DNA of 64,000 bases from Embleya hyalina (GCF_003967355.1 NZ_BIFH01000015.1:562888-626887); one strand, 5' to 3'; shown: positions 1 through 11,095, numbered from the stretch's first letter. Program-made: numbers and translations. The notes: generated by a model not told the origin, from the letters alone.

Positions 1-68
1 GAAAAGGCGGTGTCGGGAGCGCCCGGGGCGGATGCGGCGGAGCGTTTTCCGGCGTCGGGCAGCGCGGC

Positions 69-944
69 GTGGTTGGACGAGCGGTGGGCGGCGCGGTGAT
101 CGCCGGGTTCGCCGCCGCGCCGGGTGCTCTGGTCGCGCTCGCGGGTCGGTTGCGGGCGGTGGCGCGGGAGGTGTGGGGGCTGCGCGAGCGGGTGGCGGCG
201 GTCGATGTCGCGGCGAGCCGCCCGTTGGCGCCGGAGACCTTCGAGGTGCTGCGGACCCGGCTTCGGGAGGCGGTGGAAACGCTGGATCGGGCCGAGCGCG
301 GCGGGGTGGATCTGGCCGATCGGCTGGTCGACAACGCCCGGTCCTACGCGGAGGCGGACGACGCCGCGGCCGGCCGGCTGCTCGACCTGGCGTCGGCGGG
401 CGGGCCGCCCGCGGGGCCCGGGCCGGCCGGCGGGTGGAACCGCGCGGGCGAGCCGTCGTTCGCGCCGCCGGAGGTGTACGACGGGCCGTACGCGGTCCGG
501 CCGATCGGTCGTGGGGCGGGCGTCGTGCGGGTCGCGGCGCCGAGGCCGGAGCCGGGCGAGGAGGAGATCGTGGCCCGGGCGAAGCGGTGGGCCGACCTGG
601 GGTTGGGCTACAGCATGAGCGGGTTCCACGAGGGCTACCGCACGGACTGCTCGGGGCTGGTCTCGATGGCCTGGGGACTGCCGCCGCCGGGGCTGACCAC
701 GGTGACCCTGCCGGAGGTGTCGCACCCGATCGGCAGGGACGACCTGCGGCCCGGCGACATCCTGCTCAACACCGCGCCGGGCGCGGCCGGCCACACGCTG
801 ATCTTCGCGGGCTGGGCGGACGCGGCGCACACGAGGTACCACGCGTACGAGGAGAGTTCCGGGAAGGGCGCGCACCACGGCACGATCCCCTATCCGTACT
901 GGCCCGGGCACGGCACGTTCCGGCCGTATCGGCTGGGGGCGTAG
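69..944 (+). CDS. NlpC/P60-type (C40) cysteine peptidase-like protein
   Basis: The C-terminal half carries an NlpC/P60-like core: the TDCSGLVSMAW motif puts the candidate nucleophile at Cys194, and GHTLIFAGW supplies the candidate His at about 242. Such enzymes cut peptide bonds in cell-wall stem peptides. Residues 1-115 are Ala/Arg/Leu-rich and probably helical, reminiscent of the WXG100-like N-terminal modules on some actinobacterial secreted hydrolases; this is inference. The middle, 120-175, is Gly/Pro-rich linker. No convincing signal peptide is visible. The GTG at 69 is an assumed start: the frame stays open to the window edge, so the true start may lie upstream. It converges on purL across a hairpin. 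Confidence 0.7.
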   Translation: MVGRAVGGAVIAGFAAAPGALVALAGRLRAVAREVWGLRERVAAVDVAASRPLAPETFEVLRTRLREAVETLDRAERGGVDLADRLVDNARSYAEADDAAAGRLLDLASAGGPPAGPGPAGGWNRAGEPSFAPPEVYDGPYAVRPIGRGAGVVRVAAPRPEPGEEEIVARAKRWADLGLGYSMSGFHEGYRTDCSGLVSMAWGLPPPGLTTVTLPEVSHPIGRDDLRPGDILLNTAPGAAGHTLIFAGWADAAHTRYHAYEESSGKGAHHGTIPYPYWPGHGTFRPYRLGA

Positions 945-971
945 GGACGGCGGCGCCCGGGAGACGGCGAT

Positions 972-1006
972 GCCCGTGAGGGATGCACGAGACACCCCTC
1001 ACGGGC
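972..1006. terminator. Bidirectional terminator hairpin between C40 peptidase and purL
   Basis: An 11-bp perfect stem (972-982 with 996-1006) and a 13-nt loop sit between two convergent genes. There is no strong T tract, which is common in high-GC actinomycetes. Confidence 0.6.
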
Positions 1007-1020
1007 GGGAGAGTCGCCGC

Positions 1021-3270
1021 TCAGCCGAACAGGGCCTTCAGGGTCCGCTCGTGGGCGGTGCGCAGTTCGTCCAGCGCCACCGTGAAGTGGCCCTGGAAGT
1101 CGAGCGTGTCGCCGTCGACCACACCGATCCGGGCGCACGGCAGGCCGCGCACCTTGCACATGTCGGAGAAGCGCATCTCCTCGCTCCTGGGCACCGCGAC
1201 GATCGCCCGGCCCGCCGACTCGCTGAACAGCGCGACGGTCGGGTCGAGGTCCTCCGCCAGCACCACCCGCGCGCCGTGGCCGCCGGTCAGGCACGCCTCG
1301 ACCAGGGCCTGGGCCAGACCGCCGTCGGCGAGGTCGTGCGCGGCGTCGACCATGCCGTCCCGCGAGCCCGCGATCAGGATCTCGGCGAGCAGCCGCTCGC
1401 GCTCCAGGTCCACCCTCGGCGGCAGGCCGCCGAGGTGGTCGTGGGCCACCTGCGCCCACGCCGAGCCGGACAGTTCCTCGTGCGTGTCGCCCAGGAGCAG
1501 GATGATCTGCCCCTCCTCGGCGAAGCCGACCGGCGTGCGCCGCTCGACGTCGTCGATCACGCCGAGCACGCCGACCACCGGGGTCGGGTGGATCGCCGTC
1601 TCGCCGGTCTGGTTGTAGAACGACACGTTGCCGCCGGTCACCGGCGTGCCCAGGACCTGGCACGCGTCCGCCAGACCGCGCGTGGTCTCGGCGAACTGCC
1701 ACATCACCGCCGGGTCCTCGGGCGAGCCGAAGTTCAGGCAGTCGGTGACGGCCAGCGGCCTGGCGCCGGTGGTGGCCACGTTGCGATACGCCTCGGCCAG
1801 CGCGAGCTGGGCGCCGGTGTACGGGTCGAGCTTGCAGAAGCGGCCGTTGCCGTCGGTGGCGAGCGCCACACCCAGGCCGGTCTCCTCGTCGATGCGGACC
1901 ATGCCGGAGTCCTCCGGCTGGGCCAGCACGGTGTTGCCGAGCACGTAGCGGTCGTACTGGTCGGTGACCCACGACTTGTCCGCCAGGTTCGGCGAGGCGA
2001 CCAGGTCGAGCAGGGCCGCCTTCAGCTCGTCGGCGGTGCCCGGGCGGGGCAGCCGCTCGGCCGCGTCGGCCTGGAGGGTGTCCTGCCACTGCGGGCGCGC
2101 GTACGGCCGCTCGTAGACCGGGCCCTCGTGCGCGACGGTGCGCGGCGGCACGTCGACGATCTGCTCGCCGTGCCAGAAGATCTCCAGCCGGTCGCCCTCG
2201 GTGACCTCGCCGACGACGGTGGCGATGACATCCCACTTGTCGCAGATCTCCATGAAGCGGGCCACGTGGGCCGGCTCCACGACGGCGCACATCCGCTCCT
2301 GCGACTCGCTCATCAGGATCTCTTCGGGCGAGAGCGTGTGGTCGCGCAGCGGAACGGTGTCCAACTCGACCCGCATGCCGCCGGACCCGGCCGAGGCCAG
2401 CTCCGAGGTGGCGCAGGACAGGCCCGCGCCGCCGAGGTCCTGGATGCCCGCGACCAGGTGCTCGCGGAACAGCTCCAGGGTGCACTCGATCAGCAGCTTC
2501 TCCTGGAACGGGTCGCCGACCTGGACGGCCGGGCGTTTGGCGGGGCCATCCGCGTCGAACGTCTCCGAGGCCAGGACCGAGACGCCGCCGATCCCGTCGC
2601 CGCCGGTGCGGGCGCCGTAGAGGATCACCAGGTTGCCCGCGCCGGACGCCTGCGCGAGGTGGATGTCCTCGTGCTTCATCACGCCCACGCACAGCGCGTT
2701 GACCAGCGGGTTTCCCTGGTAGCAGGGGTCGAAGACGATCTCGCCGCCGATGTTGGGCAGACCCAGGCAGTTGCCGTAGCCGCCGATGCCCGCGACCACG
2801 CCGGGCAGCACGCGCCGGGTGTCGGGGTGTTCGGCCGCGCCGAAGCGCAGCGGGTCCATCACCGCGACCGGGCGGGCGCCCATCGCCAGGATGTCGCGCA
2901 CGATGCCACCGATCCCGGTCGCGGCGCCCTGGTAGGGCTCCACGTAGGACGGGTGGTTGTGCGACTCGACCTTGAAGGTCACCGCGTAGCCCTGGCCGAC
3001 GTCGACGACGCCGGCGTTCTCGCCGATGCCCACGAGCATCGCGTCGTTCTCGGGCATCTTGTCGCCGAACTGGCGCAGGTGCACCTTGCTCGACTTGTAC
3101 GAACAGTGCTCGGACCACATCACCGAGTACATGGCCAGCTCGGAGGAGGTCGGCCGGCGGCCCAGGATCTCCCGGATGCGGGTGTACTCGTCCGGCTTGA
3201 GGCCGAGTTCGGCGAAGGGCTGCTCGACGTCGGGGTGTTCGAGCGCGTTCTTGACGGTGTCGAGGCTCAT
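1021..3270 (-). CDS. purL: Phosphoribosylformylglycinamidine synthase, large subunit PurL
   Basis: PurL makes FGAM from FGAR, ATP and ammonia, the fourth step of IMP synthesis in the cytoplasm. At 749 aa it is the small-type subunit that needs separate PurQ and PurS. Family motifs include [13 protein letters not shown] near residue 50 and [16 protein letters not shown] around 215, with two AIRS-type halves. The ATG start overlaps the purQ stop (ATGA), so the two are translationally coupled. The gene is last in a purS-purQ-purL operon and ends at a hairpin. Confidence 0.97.
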   Translation of the reverse strand: MSLDTVKNALEHPDVEQPFAELGLKPDEYTRIREILGRRPTSSELAMYSVMWSEHCSYKSSKVHLRQFGDKMPENDAMLVGIGENAGVVDVGQGYAVTFKVESHNHPSYVEPYQGAATGIGGIVRDILAMGARPVAVMDPLRFGAAEHPDTRRVLPGVVAGIGGYGNCLGLPNIGGEIVFDPCYQGNPLVNALCVGVMKHEDIHLAQASGAGNLVILYGARTGGDGIGGVSVLASETFDADGPAKRPAVQVGDPFQEKLLIECTLELFREHLVAGIQDLGGAGLSCATSELASAGSGGMRVELDTVPLRDHTLSPEEILMSESQERMCAVVEPAHVARFMEICDKWDVIATVVGEVTEGDRLEIFWHGEQIVDVPPRTVAHEGPVYERPYARPQWQDTLQADAAERLPRPGTADELKAALLDLVASPNLADKSWVTDQYDRYVLGNTVLAQPEDSGMVRIDEETGLGVALATDGNGRFCKLDPYTGAQLALAEAYRNVATTGARPLAVTDCLNFGSPEDPAVMWQFAETTRGLADACQVLGTPVTGGNVSFYNQTGETAIHPTPVVGVLGVIDDVERRTPVGFAEEGQIILLLGDTHEELSGSAWAQVAHDHLGGLPPRVDLERERLLAEILIAGSRDGMVDAAHDLADGGLAQALVEACLTGGHGARVVLAEDLDPTVALFSESAGRAIVAVPRSEEMRFSDMCKVRGLPCARIGVVDGDTLDFQGHFTVALDELRTAHERTLKALFG

Positions 3271-3947
3271 CAGGCGTTCACCAGGCGCTTCAGGATCGAG
3301 GTGAAGAAGGGGAGGCCCTCGGTCGTGGGACCGGTCAGCGGCTCCACCGCGTGCTCGGGGTGCGGCATCAGACCGACCACGTTCCCGGCCGCGTTGCTGA
3401 TGCCGGCGATGTCGCGGCGCGAACCGTTCGGGTTGAGGTCCAGGTAGCGGGCGATCACCCGGCCCTCGGCCTCCAGCATGTCCAGGGTGCGCTCGTCGGC
3501 GACGAAACCGCCTTCACCGTTCTTGAGCGGAACGGTGATCTCCTGTCCGGGCTCGAAGTCCGACGTCCATGCGGTGGACGTGTTCTCGATCCGCAGCTTT
3601 TGGTCCCGACAGATGAAGTGGAGGTGGTCGTTGCGGGTGAGCGCGCCCGGCAGCAGGTGCGATTCGCAAAGAATTTGGAAACCGTTGCAGATGCCCAATA
3701 CCGGAAGACCGGCCTGCGCCTGCTCGATCACCGATTCCATGACCGGCGAGAAGCGCGAGATGGCTCCGCAACGCAGGTAGTCGCCGTACGAGAATCCGCC
3801 GGGCAGGACGACCGCGTCGACCTGCTGGAGGTTCTTGTCCTTGTGCCACAGGGCGATCGGCTCGGCACCGGCGATGCGCACCGCACGCCGGGCGTCGTGG
3901 TCGTCGAGCGAACCGGGGAAGGTGACGACGCCGACGCGGATCGTCAC
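3270..3947 (-). CDS. purQ: Phosphoribosylformylglycinamidine synthase, glutaminase subunit PurQ
   Basis: PurQ is a class I glutamine amidotransferase that releases ammonia for PurL. The triad is visible: Cys87 in VLGICNGFQ, and His196 and Glu198 in MPHPEHA. Its 225 aa is normal for the family. The GTG start overlaps the purS stop (GTGA) and its stop overlaps the purL start, so all three subunits of the synthase are made from one tightly coupled message. Confidence 0.97.
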   Translation of the reverse strand: MTIRVGVVTFPGSLDDHDARRAVRIAGAEPIALWHKDKNLQQVDAVVLPGGFSYGDYLRCGAISRFSPVMESVIEQAQAGLPVLGICNGFQILCESHLLPGALTRNDHLHFICRDQKLRIENTSTAWTSDFEPGQEITVPLKNGEGGFVADERTLDMLEAEGRVIARYLDLNPNGSRRDIAGISNAAGNVVGLMPHPEHAVEPLTGPTTEGLPFFTSILKRLVNA

Positions 3948-4201
3948 TTCTCCCCCTCCGCCTCGACGCGGACGGTGAAGTCCTCGATCACGGTGTTGGC
4001 GAGGAAGGACTCGGCGGCTTCGCGGATGCGGGCGAGGGCGGCCTCGTCGACCGGTCCCTCCAGCTCCAGCTCGAAACGCTTGCCCTGGCGGACGTCGGTG
4101 ATTCCGTCGAATCCCAGCCGCGGCAGCGCGCGCTGCACGGCCTGTCCCTGGGGGTCGAGGATTTCCGGCTTGAGCATGACGTCGACGACGACGCGTGCCA
4201 C
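3944..4201 (-). CDS. purS: Phosphoribosylformylglycinamidine synthase subunit PurS
   Basis: PurS is the small subunit bridging PurL and PurQ and helping channel ammonia. The 85-aa product starts [19 protein letters not shown], the classic PurS N-terminus. I chose the GTG at 4201 because GGGAG lies just upstream and the length fits the family; an open frame runs back to 4297 but would add about 32 untypical residues. It is first gene of the purS-purQ-purL operon. Confidence 0.93.
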   Translation of the reverse strand: MARVVVDVMLKPEILDPQGQAVQRALPRLGFDGITDVRQGKRFELELEGPVDEAALARIREAAESFLANTVIEDFTVRVEAEGEK

Positions 4202-4700
4202 AGGCACTCCCACTGTGATGGTTCGGGCCGGTCGTCCGTATCGCGGGATACGGGGGGTCGGACCCTGCTGCTGGATCGGGTCGGTCGACGCCGGCACCCG
4301 ATGGATCGGCGGTATCAGGGTACCGGCCGCCTCCGGGCGACCCGTCCCGGCGCCGAGTTATCCACAGCTTTGGGGTTGTCCACAGGGGGGTCGACCGGGT
4401 CCCGATGTCAATAAATCGCCTTCAAACGGGCAATGTGCCCCGCCTGGGCTCGTCCGGCGAACGACTCGGCCTCGCGTTGTCCACAGGCTGTGGATCAAAC
4501 CGGCGACACTCGGGACACGCCCGCCCTCGCGCGGCGAGAGGAATATCTCGCGTATCGTGAAAACGAATCGCCGACCGGTAAATTAGCGCTTACCGAACCG
4601 GAGAACAGCGGACACACCGCAACGGTTCGCGTTTAGCGCCTAGACTCGGCAATGTAGTTTTGTTTTTCGCCTCGGTGCTATCACCCGAGAGGACACCGCC
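4202..4700. promoter_or_regulatory. Divergent purS/lsr2 spacer with DnaA-box cluster
   Basis: This 500-bp gene-free spacer holds four DnaA-box-like sites: TTATCCACAG at 4358-4367, TTGTCCACAG at 4376-4385 and again at 4477-4486, and an imperfect reverse site at 4488-4498. TTATCCACA is the classical box and TTGTCCACA the form favoured in Streptomyces. The part next to lsr2 (4540-4680) is locally AT-richer, as expected for its promoter. The flanking genes are not replication genes, so this is not oriC. Confidence 0.7.
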
Positions 4701-5027
4701 ATGGCCCAGCGTGTAGTCGTCAGCCTGCACGACGACATCGACGGAAGCGAGGCCACGGAAACCATCCGTTTCGGCCTCGACGGCAAGTCGTATGAAATCG
4801 ACCTTTCGGAAGAGCACGTTCAGCAGATGCGGGATGCGCTGGCTCCTTATCTCGCGGTCGCGCGGCGTACCGCGCGCACCGGAAAGCCCTTCCGCCAGAC
4901 GACCGTCACCTCCGACCCCGCGGCGGTACGGGCCTGGGCCCGTGCGCGCGGGATGGACGTACCCGCCCGCGGGCGCATCCCGGCCCGGGTATACGCGGAA
5001 TTCGAGGCCGCCAACACCGCGAACTGA
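4701..5027 (+). CDS. lsr2: Lsr2-family nucleoid-associated protein
   Basis: Lsr2 is the actinobacterial H-NS analogue: it bridges DNA, binds AT-rich minor grooves and silences horizontally acquired genes. The 108-aa protein has the N-terminal beta/dimerisation region (MAQRVVVSLHDDIDGSEA) and a C-terminal DNA-binding domain with the AT-hook-like RGR at 90-92 (VPARGRIPARV). GAGAGGA precedes the ATG at a good distance. The AT-rich TIR region near 62-63.5 kb is the kind of DNA it would coat. Streptomyces usually carry two paralogs; which one this is cannot be decided here. Confidence 0.95.
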   Translation: MAQRVVVSLHDDIDGSEATETIRFGLDGKSYEIDLSEEHVQQMRDALAPYLAVARRTARTGKPFRQTTVTSDPAAVRAWARARGMDVPARGRIPARVYAEFEAANTAN

Positions 5028-5080
5028 GCGCGCCTTCGCACCGGCGACCGACGTCACACGTGTCCGACCCGGCCACCTCT

Positions 5081-5116
5081 CGGCCCCCGTCCCCGCCCGC
5101 GGCGGAGCGGGGGCCG
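5081..5116 (+). terminator. Hairpin downstream of lsr2
   Basis: A 9-bp GC stem (5081-5089 with 5108-5116) follows lsr2 and precedes the tRNA pair. Confidence 0.5.
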
Positions 5117-5241
5117 GGGTCGCTCCGGAAGAACTTTCCCTGGCAAATCCGGACATCCGTGATGATCCGACTCCGGAGCGTACTGGGCACCCTCGGGGGT
5201 CCTATAGAGTTCTCTTGCACCCGGGAAACCGGGGAACACAC

Positions 5242-5313
5242 GCAGGCGTAGCTCAGTGGTAGAGCGCCCCCTTTCCAAGGGGGAGACGCAGTGTTCAATT
5301 CCTGTCGCCTGCT
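5242..5313 (+). tRNA. tRNA-Gly (anticodon UCC)
   Basis: A cloverleaf folds with acceptor GCAGGCG/CGCCTGC, D arm GCTC/GAGC and anticodon stem CCCCC/GGGGG around loop TTTCCAA, giving anticodon UCC for GGA codons. The T arm is odd: 18 nt lie where 17 are usual if the variable loop is 4 nt, and the stem pairs well only if one U is bulged (GCAG-U-G against C-CTGT). CCA is not encoded. A second tRNA-Gly follows about 90 bp downstream. Confidence 0.88.
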
Positions 5314-5404
5314 CTGCTCGACCCCTCGAACCGAGGTCGGTGGCAACCACCTCCGCGGATCGGGTAGGGTTGGGGACACAACGCGGGGCAACGCCCCGAG
5401 TCGT

Positions 5405-5480
5405 GCGGACGTGGCTCAGTTGGTAGAGCATCACCTTGCCAAGGTGAGGGTCGCGAGTTCGAATCTCGTCGTCCGCTCCA
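5405..5480 (+). tRNA. tRNA-Gly (anticodon GCC)
   Basis: A regular cloverleaf: acceptor GCGGACG/CGTCCGC, anticodon stem TCACC/GGTGA with loop TTGCCAA (anticodon GCC), T arm GCGAG-TTCGAAT-CTCGT. CCA is encoded at 5478-5480. It is followed directly by a strong terminator. Confidence 0.95.
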
Positions 5481-5484
5481 TGAG

Positions 5485-5518
5485 AAGGCCGGATCACTTA
5501 TGTGATCCGGCCTTTTCG
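5485..5518 (+). terminator. Rho-independent terminator after tRNA-Gly(GCC)
   Basis: A perfect 13-bp stem (5485-5497 with 5502-5514), TTAT loop and a short T run immediately follow the tRNA. Confidence 0.85.
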
Positions 5519-5561
5519 TCGTGTTCGCCGAGTCCGCCGGGCAAGGCGGCCGAATAGCGCC

Positions 5562-5595
5562 CCCGGCCGTCCCGACGGGTGTCGGGACGGCCGGG
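5562..5595 (-). terminator. Terminator hairpin downstream of purC
   Basis: A perfect 15-bp GC stem (5562-5576 with 5581-5595) with a 4-nt loop lies 26 bp past the purC stop codon. Confidence 0.7.
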
Positions 5596-5621
5596 AATCC
5601 GCGTCCGTCGGGCTCGATCGA

Positions 5622-6524
5622 TCAGGTCCAGCGGTTGCCGGTCAGTCGCTCGTACACCTCGACGTACTTCTCGTGCGTGCGCGCGACGATCTCCTCGGGC
5701 ATGTCCGGCGGCGGGGTGTCCGCCACGCGGTCCCAGCCCGACTCGGGCGAGGTGAGCCAGTCGCGCACGTACTGCTTGTCGAAGGACGGCTGGGCGTGCC
5801 CCGGTGCCCAGCGGTCGGCGGGCCAGTAGCGGGACGAGTCGGGGGTCAACACCTCGTCGGCGAGCACCAGGCCGCCCGCCGGGTCGAGGCCGAACTCGAA
5901 CTTGGTGTCGGCCAGGACGAGCCCGCGCCCGCGCGCGATGTCCCGGGCCCGGCCGTAGACGGAGAGCGTGGCCCGGCGCAGCGCGTCGGCCAGTTCGGCG
6001 CCGTGCCGCTCGGCGACGTACGCGAAGGAGACGTTCTCGTCGTGCTCGCCGACCTCGGCCTTGGTGGCCGGGGTGAAGATCGGCTCGGGCAACTCGGAGC
6101 CCTCGGTCAGGCCCTCGGGCAGCGCGACGCCGCACACCGAGCCCGAGGCGCGGTACTCCACCGTGCCGGAGCCGGCCAGGTAGCCGCGCGCCACACACTC
6201 GACCGGCACCATGTCCAGGCGGCGGCACACCAGGGTGCGGCCGGCCCAGTCGGCGGGGGCGCCGGCGGGCACCTCGGTGGACGACACGTGGTTCGGATAC
6301 AGGTCCGCCAGCAGGTCGAACCACCACAGCGACAGGCTCGTGAGGATCCGGCCCTTGTCCGGGATCCCGGGCTCCAGGACCCAGTCGTAGGCGGAGATCC
6401 GGTCGCTCGCCACCATCACGAGGTTGTCGTCGACGTCGGTGTACAGATCGCGCACCTTGCCGGTGTGGATGTGGGTCAGACCGGGAACCTCGACCGGCTC
6501 GGGCTTGGTGACGAATCCGCTCAC
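5622..6524 (-). CDS. purC: Phosphoribosylaminoimidazole-succinocarboxamide (SAICAR) synthase
   Basis: PurC joins CAIR and aspartate with ATP to make SAICAR, the eighth step to IMP. The 300-aa product has HTGKVRDLY near the N-terminus, [18 protein letters not shown] and [15 protein letters not shown], all family hallmarks. I place the start at the GTG at 6524 ([16 protein letters not shown]), which matches the usual N-terminus; the frame stays open to 6698 but the extra sequence looks non-coding. No clear Shine-Dalgarno is seen at 6524. Confidence 0.95.
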   Translation of the reverse strand: MSGFVTKPEPVEVPGLTHIHTGKVRDLYTDVDDNLVMVASDRISAYDWVLEPGIPDKGRILTSLSLWWFDLLADLYPNHVSSTEVPAGAPADWAGRTLVCRRLDMVPVECVARGYLAGSGTVEYRASGSVCGVALPEGLTEGSELPEPIFTPATKAEVGEHDENVSFAYVAERHGAELADALRRATLSVYGRARDIARGRGLVLADTKFEFGLDPAGGLVLADEVLTPDSSRYWPADRWAPGHAQPSFDKQYVRDWLTSPESGWDRVADTPPPDMPEEIVARTHEKYVEVYERLTGNRWT

Positions 6525-6597
6525 GGAACCAGCGCTTTCTTGGGGTGTGGTGGGGCAGGGTGAGTCTTTCACGGGCCCCACCGCGGACCCGAGGGCG

Positions 6598-7983
6598 TCA
6601 GGCCGCCGAGCCGTCGGGGTGGACCGGCTCGCGGGTGGCGATCCCGATCCGGGCCAGCCAGGCGCGCAGCGGGGCGTCGTTGCGCTCGTCGACGGCACGG
6701 GTGATCAGCGTCGCCAGGTCGACCGCGCGGCCGGAGCCGTCGACCAGGACCGGGCCGTCCAGCCAGTCCACCGCCGGGTGCATCCGGCCGGTGTCCAGGG
6801 CCGCGCACGCGACCACCGCGAACAGGTGGTCGGCGGCCTTGCGGTGGTCCTCGTCCGGATCCCGGCGCAGCACCGCCAGGGCGTCGTCGACGGGGGCCGC
6901 GAACGCCGCGGCGCGGGCCCGCCACACCGGCTCGATGACCGCGTCGGGGTAGTCGCCCCACGAGACCGGGTCCGGGGTGGGTCCGTCGGCGAAGATGCCC
7001 GCCGCGAGCCGGGAGATCTCGCCGTCCATGGCGACCGGGTCGGCGAGCAGGTCGCCGGCGGCGCGCTCGCCCAGGCGGGCGCCGAACGCGTCGGCGAGCC
7101 GGTCGCGCCGGGACAACTCGGTCAGCGCCGAGACCACACCCGCCATCAGCGCGTCCGGGCGCCGGCCGATCGCCCAGGCGGGAGCGGCGAGCCGGGTCAG
7201 CAGGCGGTCCCAGCCGGCGTAGGCCAGGCCGACCTGTTCGTGCGCGGTGGCGCGCAGTTCGGGCTCCAGCGGGATGGCCAGGGCCGCCGCGCCGACCGCG
7301 ATCTCCCGCTCCATCAGTTCGGCGTGGCCCTGGCACAGGCCCAGCAGTTGGCGGGCGAAGGAGCGGGAGAGCCGGCGGGCCGGGCGCAGCGGGGCCGGGC
7401 CGAGCGGGCGCCGTACGTCGGCGACCGCGTCGAGGCGGCGGACCCAGCGGCGGGCACCGGCGACCACCGGTTCGGCCGACGCCTCGGTGCCCGCCACGAC
7501 GGGGGCCAGCAGGGCTCGCAACTCGCCCACCCGCAGCCACCACAGGAATGGCGCGCCGACCACCAGGACGGTGCGCCGGGGCCGGCGGGGGTCGGGTTCC
7601 AGCCAGCTGTCGCATTCCGGGCACAATCGGATGCCGTCGGGCACCGGCACGTCCAGGCGCTCGGCCAGCTCGCGCACCATCGTGTGCAGTTCCGGCGCGT
7701 CGTCCGGGGCCAGCGCGACCGCCGGGACACCGCTGCGGCGCACCAGCGCCAGGTCGAGCGCGACCCAGCCGAGGATGGCCACGATGGCCACCGCCAAGAC
7801 GGCGAGCAGCGTGCCCGGGGCACTCTCGCCGAAGGTGCGCGACGCCCAGTACACCAGCAGGCCGGCGGCCGTCAGCGCAGCCAGGACGGCTCCGTTGCGC
7901 ACCCACAGCACCGCGCGCGCCCGCGCGCGCGCCTCGGCCAGCGCCAGTGGTTCGGCCGACTCGCCCACACGCATCGCCCCCAT
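6598..7983 (-). CDS. Membrane protein with degenerate M48-peptidase-like domain
   Basis: A 461-aa protein with two N-terminal membrane segments (about 28-47 and 57-80), then a region patterned on M48 zinc proteases: [25 protein letters not shown] (95-119, quoted only as a landmark split at MVRELAERL) and [19 protein letters not shown]. Where M48 enzymes carry the HExxH zinc helix, this protein reads [12 protein letters not shown] (154-165), so the metal ligands are gone. It has CPEC at 121-124. It is probably a pseudoenzyme of unknown role. It lies between purC and purD on the same strand. Confidence 0.7.
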   Translation of the reverse strand: MGAMRVGESAEPLALAEARARARAVLWVRNGAVLAALTAAGLLVYWASRTFGESAPGTLLAVLAVAIVAILGWVALDLALVRRSGVPAVALAPDDAPELHTMVRELAERLDVPVPDGIRLCPECDSWLEPDPRRPRRTVLVVGAPFLWWLRVGELRALLAPVVAGTEASAEPVVAGARRWVRRLDAVADVRRPLGPAPLRPARRLSRSFARQLLGLCQGHAELMEREIAVGAAALAIPLEPELRATAHEQVGLAYAGWDRLLTRLAAPAWAIGRRPDALMAGVVSALTELSRRDRLADAFGARLGERAAGDLLADPVAMDGEISRLAAGIFADGPTPDPVSWGDYPDAVIEPVWRARAAAFAAPVDDALAVLRRDPDEDHRKAADHLFAVVACAALDTGRMHPAVDWLDGPVLVDGSGRAVDLATLITRAVDERNDAPLRAWLARIGIATREPVHPDGSAA

Positions 7984-8166
7984 CCGATCCTGGATCCGGG
8001 GATCACTCGTCCGGGTCGTCGGTCACGACCCGCGGTGCTCGCACGATAATGCGACGAGTTCGGGTGTTCAGCCGCTTCCGGCCGAACACCATCCCTGCGA
8101 GTGAGATCCGGGGCCGGACGGCTGTGTGGGTTTGAGCCGACCGGTAAAGGGGCCGAACGGCCGAAT

Positions 8167-9447
<1,281 letters not shown>

Positions 9448-9490
9448 ACGGGCAGCCTAGTGGCACGCCCGGCGGCGGATGCCCTCGCGC

Positions 9491-10093
9491 TCAGGCGAAG
9501 ACGACCATCGCGCCCAGGGTCACGCTCTCCTGGGCGGCTGCGTACAGGGTCGCCCAGACGAAACGTTCGCGCGCGAACGGGGCGCCGTCGTAGGTCGGCG
9601 TCGGCCTGGGCGGGTCGAGCAGGTCCACGCCGATGTACGGAGCCAGGTCCTCCAGCTCGCGCAGCATGCCCAGGCTGGAGCCGAGCGGCCCGCCGTCCTC
9701 GGGCAGCGGGTCGTCCATCAGCGGTTGCGGGAAGTCGATCGGCAGGTAGGCGCCGGCGTGGTCGTAGTGCCACACCAGGTGGGAGAACTGGGCGGCCGCC
9801 TCGAAGGTCTCCAGGAGGCGGTCGTAGTCCTCGCCCAGCCGCTCCACCGGGGTGACCGGGAACCCCGTGCGGTGCAGCAGGTAGGCGCGGCGCAGGTAGT
9901 GCAGCGACTCGTGGTCGAACGCGCCCGCGAGTCGCACCTCGGCGGTACCCGGCTGCCAGGTGCGCACCGGCACGGTGGGCAGGCCGTGGCCCACCAGCGC
10001 GGCGTCGTAGGCGGCCAGCTCGTCGCGGAACGGATTCTCCGGGTTGTGACACAGCGCGTCCACCAGCGGAACGAGCCAGACGTCACAATCCAC
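9491..10093 (-). CDS. Conserved hypothetical protein
   Basis: A 200-aa soluble protein beginning VDCDVWLVPLVDALCHNPEN. I choose GTG 10093 because GGGAG precedes it; the frame is open to 10180 but without a ribosome site. It is rich in aromatic and acidic residues, with several His in the middle (FDHESLHYLRR, LVWHYDHAGAYLP). I recognise no family. It sits 43 bp upstream of purD in the same direction and could be read through into it. Confidence 0.75.
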   Translation of the reverse strand: MDCDVWLVPLVDALCHNPENPFRDELAAYDAALVGHGLPTVPVRTWQPGTAEVRLAGAFDHESLHYLRRAYLLHRTGFPVTPVERLGEDYDRLLETFEAAAQFSHLVWHYDHAGAYLPIDFPQPLMDDPLPEDGGPLGSSLGMLRELEDLAPYIGVDLLDPPRPTPTYDGAPFARERFVWATLYAAAQESVTLGAMVVFA

Positions 10094-10183
10094 GGTGCAG
10101 CTCCCGGTCCTGTCGATCCCACGCGGCGGGTTACCGGCGCCACCGTACCGCCACCGCGCCGGACCGCATCCGATGGGCAAGCG

Positions 10184-10906
10184 TCAGTGCGCGTCAGCGA
10201 GTTCGCGGGCGAGCCGGCGACCGGCCGAGGTGTAGTCGCGCATCAGGGCCATCGAAGCCTCCGCGTCGCGCGCGGCGACCCGGTCGGCGAGTTCGCGATA
10301 GCGGCCCCAGCCCGACGCGGTCGGCGGGGCGTCGCGCAGGTAGGGGACGATGTACATCCAGGCCTGGACCCGGAAGACCGCGAGCACGTCCGCGAGTCGG
10401 CGATTGCCGCTCCAGCGACCCAGTTCGCCGAAGAACCGCCGGTCGAGCAGCGCGACCTCGGACACGTCGCCGTTCCAGTGCGCGCCGTCGAGTCGGTCGC
10501 CGAGCGTGCGCAGCACCGGCATCGCCTCGTCCGGCGCGGTCCGGGCGATCCGACCGATCAGCGGCACGCCCAGCAGACGGCGCGACTCGACGATCTCGGC
10601 GAAGTCGGTCCAGGTGAACCGGCAGACCTGGAAGCCGCGATGGTGGCCGCCGAGCAGCAGGCCCTGCGCGGCCAGCTGGATCAGGGCCTCGCGCACGGGG
10701 GTCGCCGAGACCCCGAAACGTTGCGCGGTCTCGTTGACGGTGAGCGAGGTACCCGCCGGCAGCCGGCCCGTCACCAGGTCGTCGCTCAACACCTCGGCGA
10801 TCTCCTGGCGCAGGCTGATCCGCCGCAACGGGGCCTGAGCACCGCCGGGATCGGCCGGGCCGAGAAACAGGCCGCCGTCTAAAACACTGCCCTGTGCCGA
10901 CTGCAC
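10184..10906 (-). CDS. GntR-family transcriptional regulator (FadR/FCD subfamily)
   Basis: A 240-aa regulator. Residues 25-95 form a winged helix-turn-helix (SLTVNETAQRFGVSATPVREALIQLAAQGLL), and residues 100-235 are a helical FCD-type ligand-binding domain. FadR-like GntR proteins bind small carboxylates. The adjacent class III aminotransferase gene on the same strand is a plausible target, but that is inference. Three 9-bp repeats lie upstream at 10958-10984. Confidence 0.88.
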   Translation of the reverse strand: MQSAQGSVLDGGLFLGPADPGGAQAPLRRISLRQEIAEVLSDDLVTGRLPAGTSLTVNETAQRFGVSATPVREALIQLAAQGLLLGGHHRGFQVCRFTWTDFAEIVESRRLLGVPLIGRIARTAPDEAMPVLRTLGDRLDGAHWNGDVSEVALLDRRFFGELGRWSGNRRLADVLAVFRVQAWMYIVPYLRDAPPTASGWGRYRELADRVAARDAEASMALMRDYTSAGRRLARELADAH

Positions 10907-10957
10907 GCGGTCTCTTCTCGCCGGCCGTCGGCACCGTCGCGCCGACGGGCACCCGTC

Positions 10958-10984
10958 CGATCAAGTCGATCGCGTCGATCATAT
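10958..10984. repeat. Three phased CGATCNNNT direct repeats upstream of gntR-type gene
   Basis: CGATCAAGT, CGATCGCGT and CGATCATAT follow each other with exact 9-bp spacing 52 bp upstream of the regulator. The position suggests an operator, possibly autoregulatory; no protein can be assigned from sequence. Confidence 0.45.
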
Positions 10985-11095
10985 GAACCGATATCCGATT
11001 TGGGGAGCAACGTGCCCATCCGATTTCGCCCGGGACGCCGGGAGTCGGCGCCCGAAGGGGTGCGCGGGCGGCGAATACCGGGGGCGGAACCACGA

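Noticed and set aside
890-3118. 742-residue open frame overlapping purL in another minus frame
   Set aside because: Arg/Gly/Ala-rich shadow of purL; purL has full family motifs in its own frame.
4358-4498. Chromosomal or plasmid replication origin
   Set aside because: Only four boxes, no dnaA, dnaN, rep or parAB nearby; flanked by purine and lsr2 genes.
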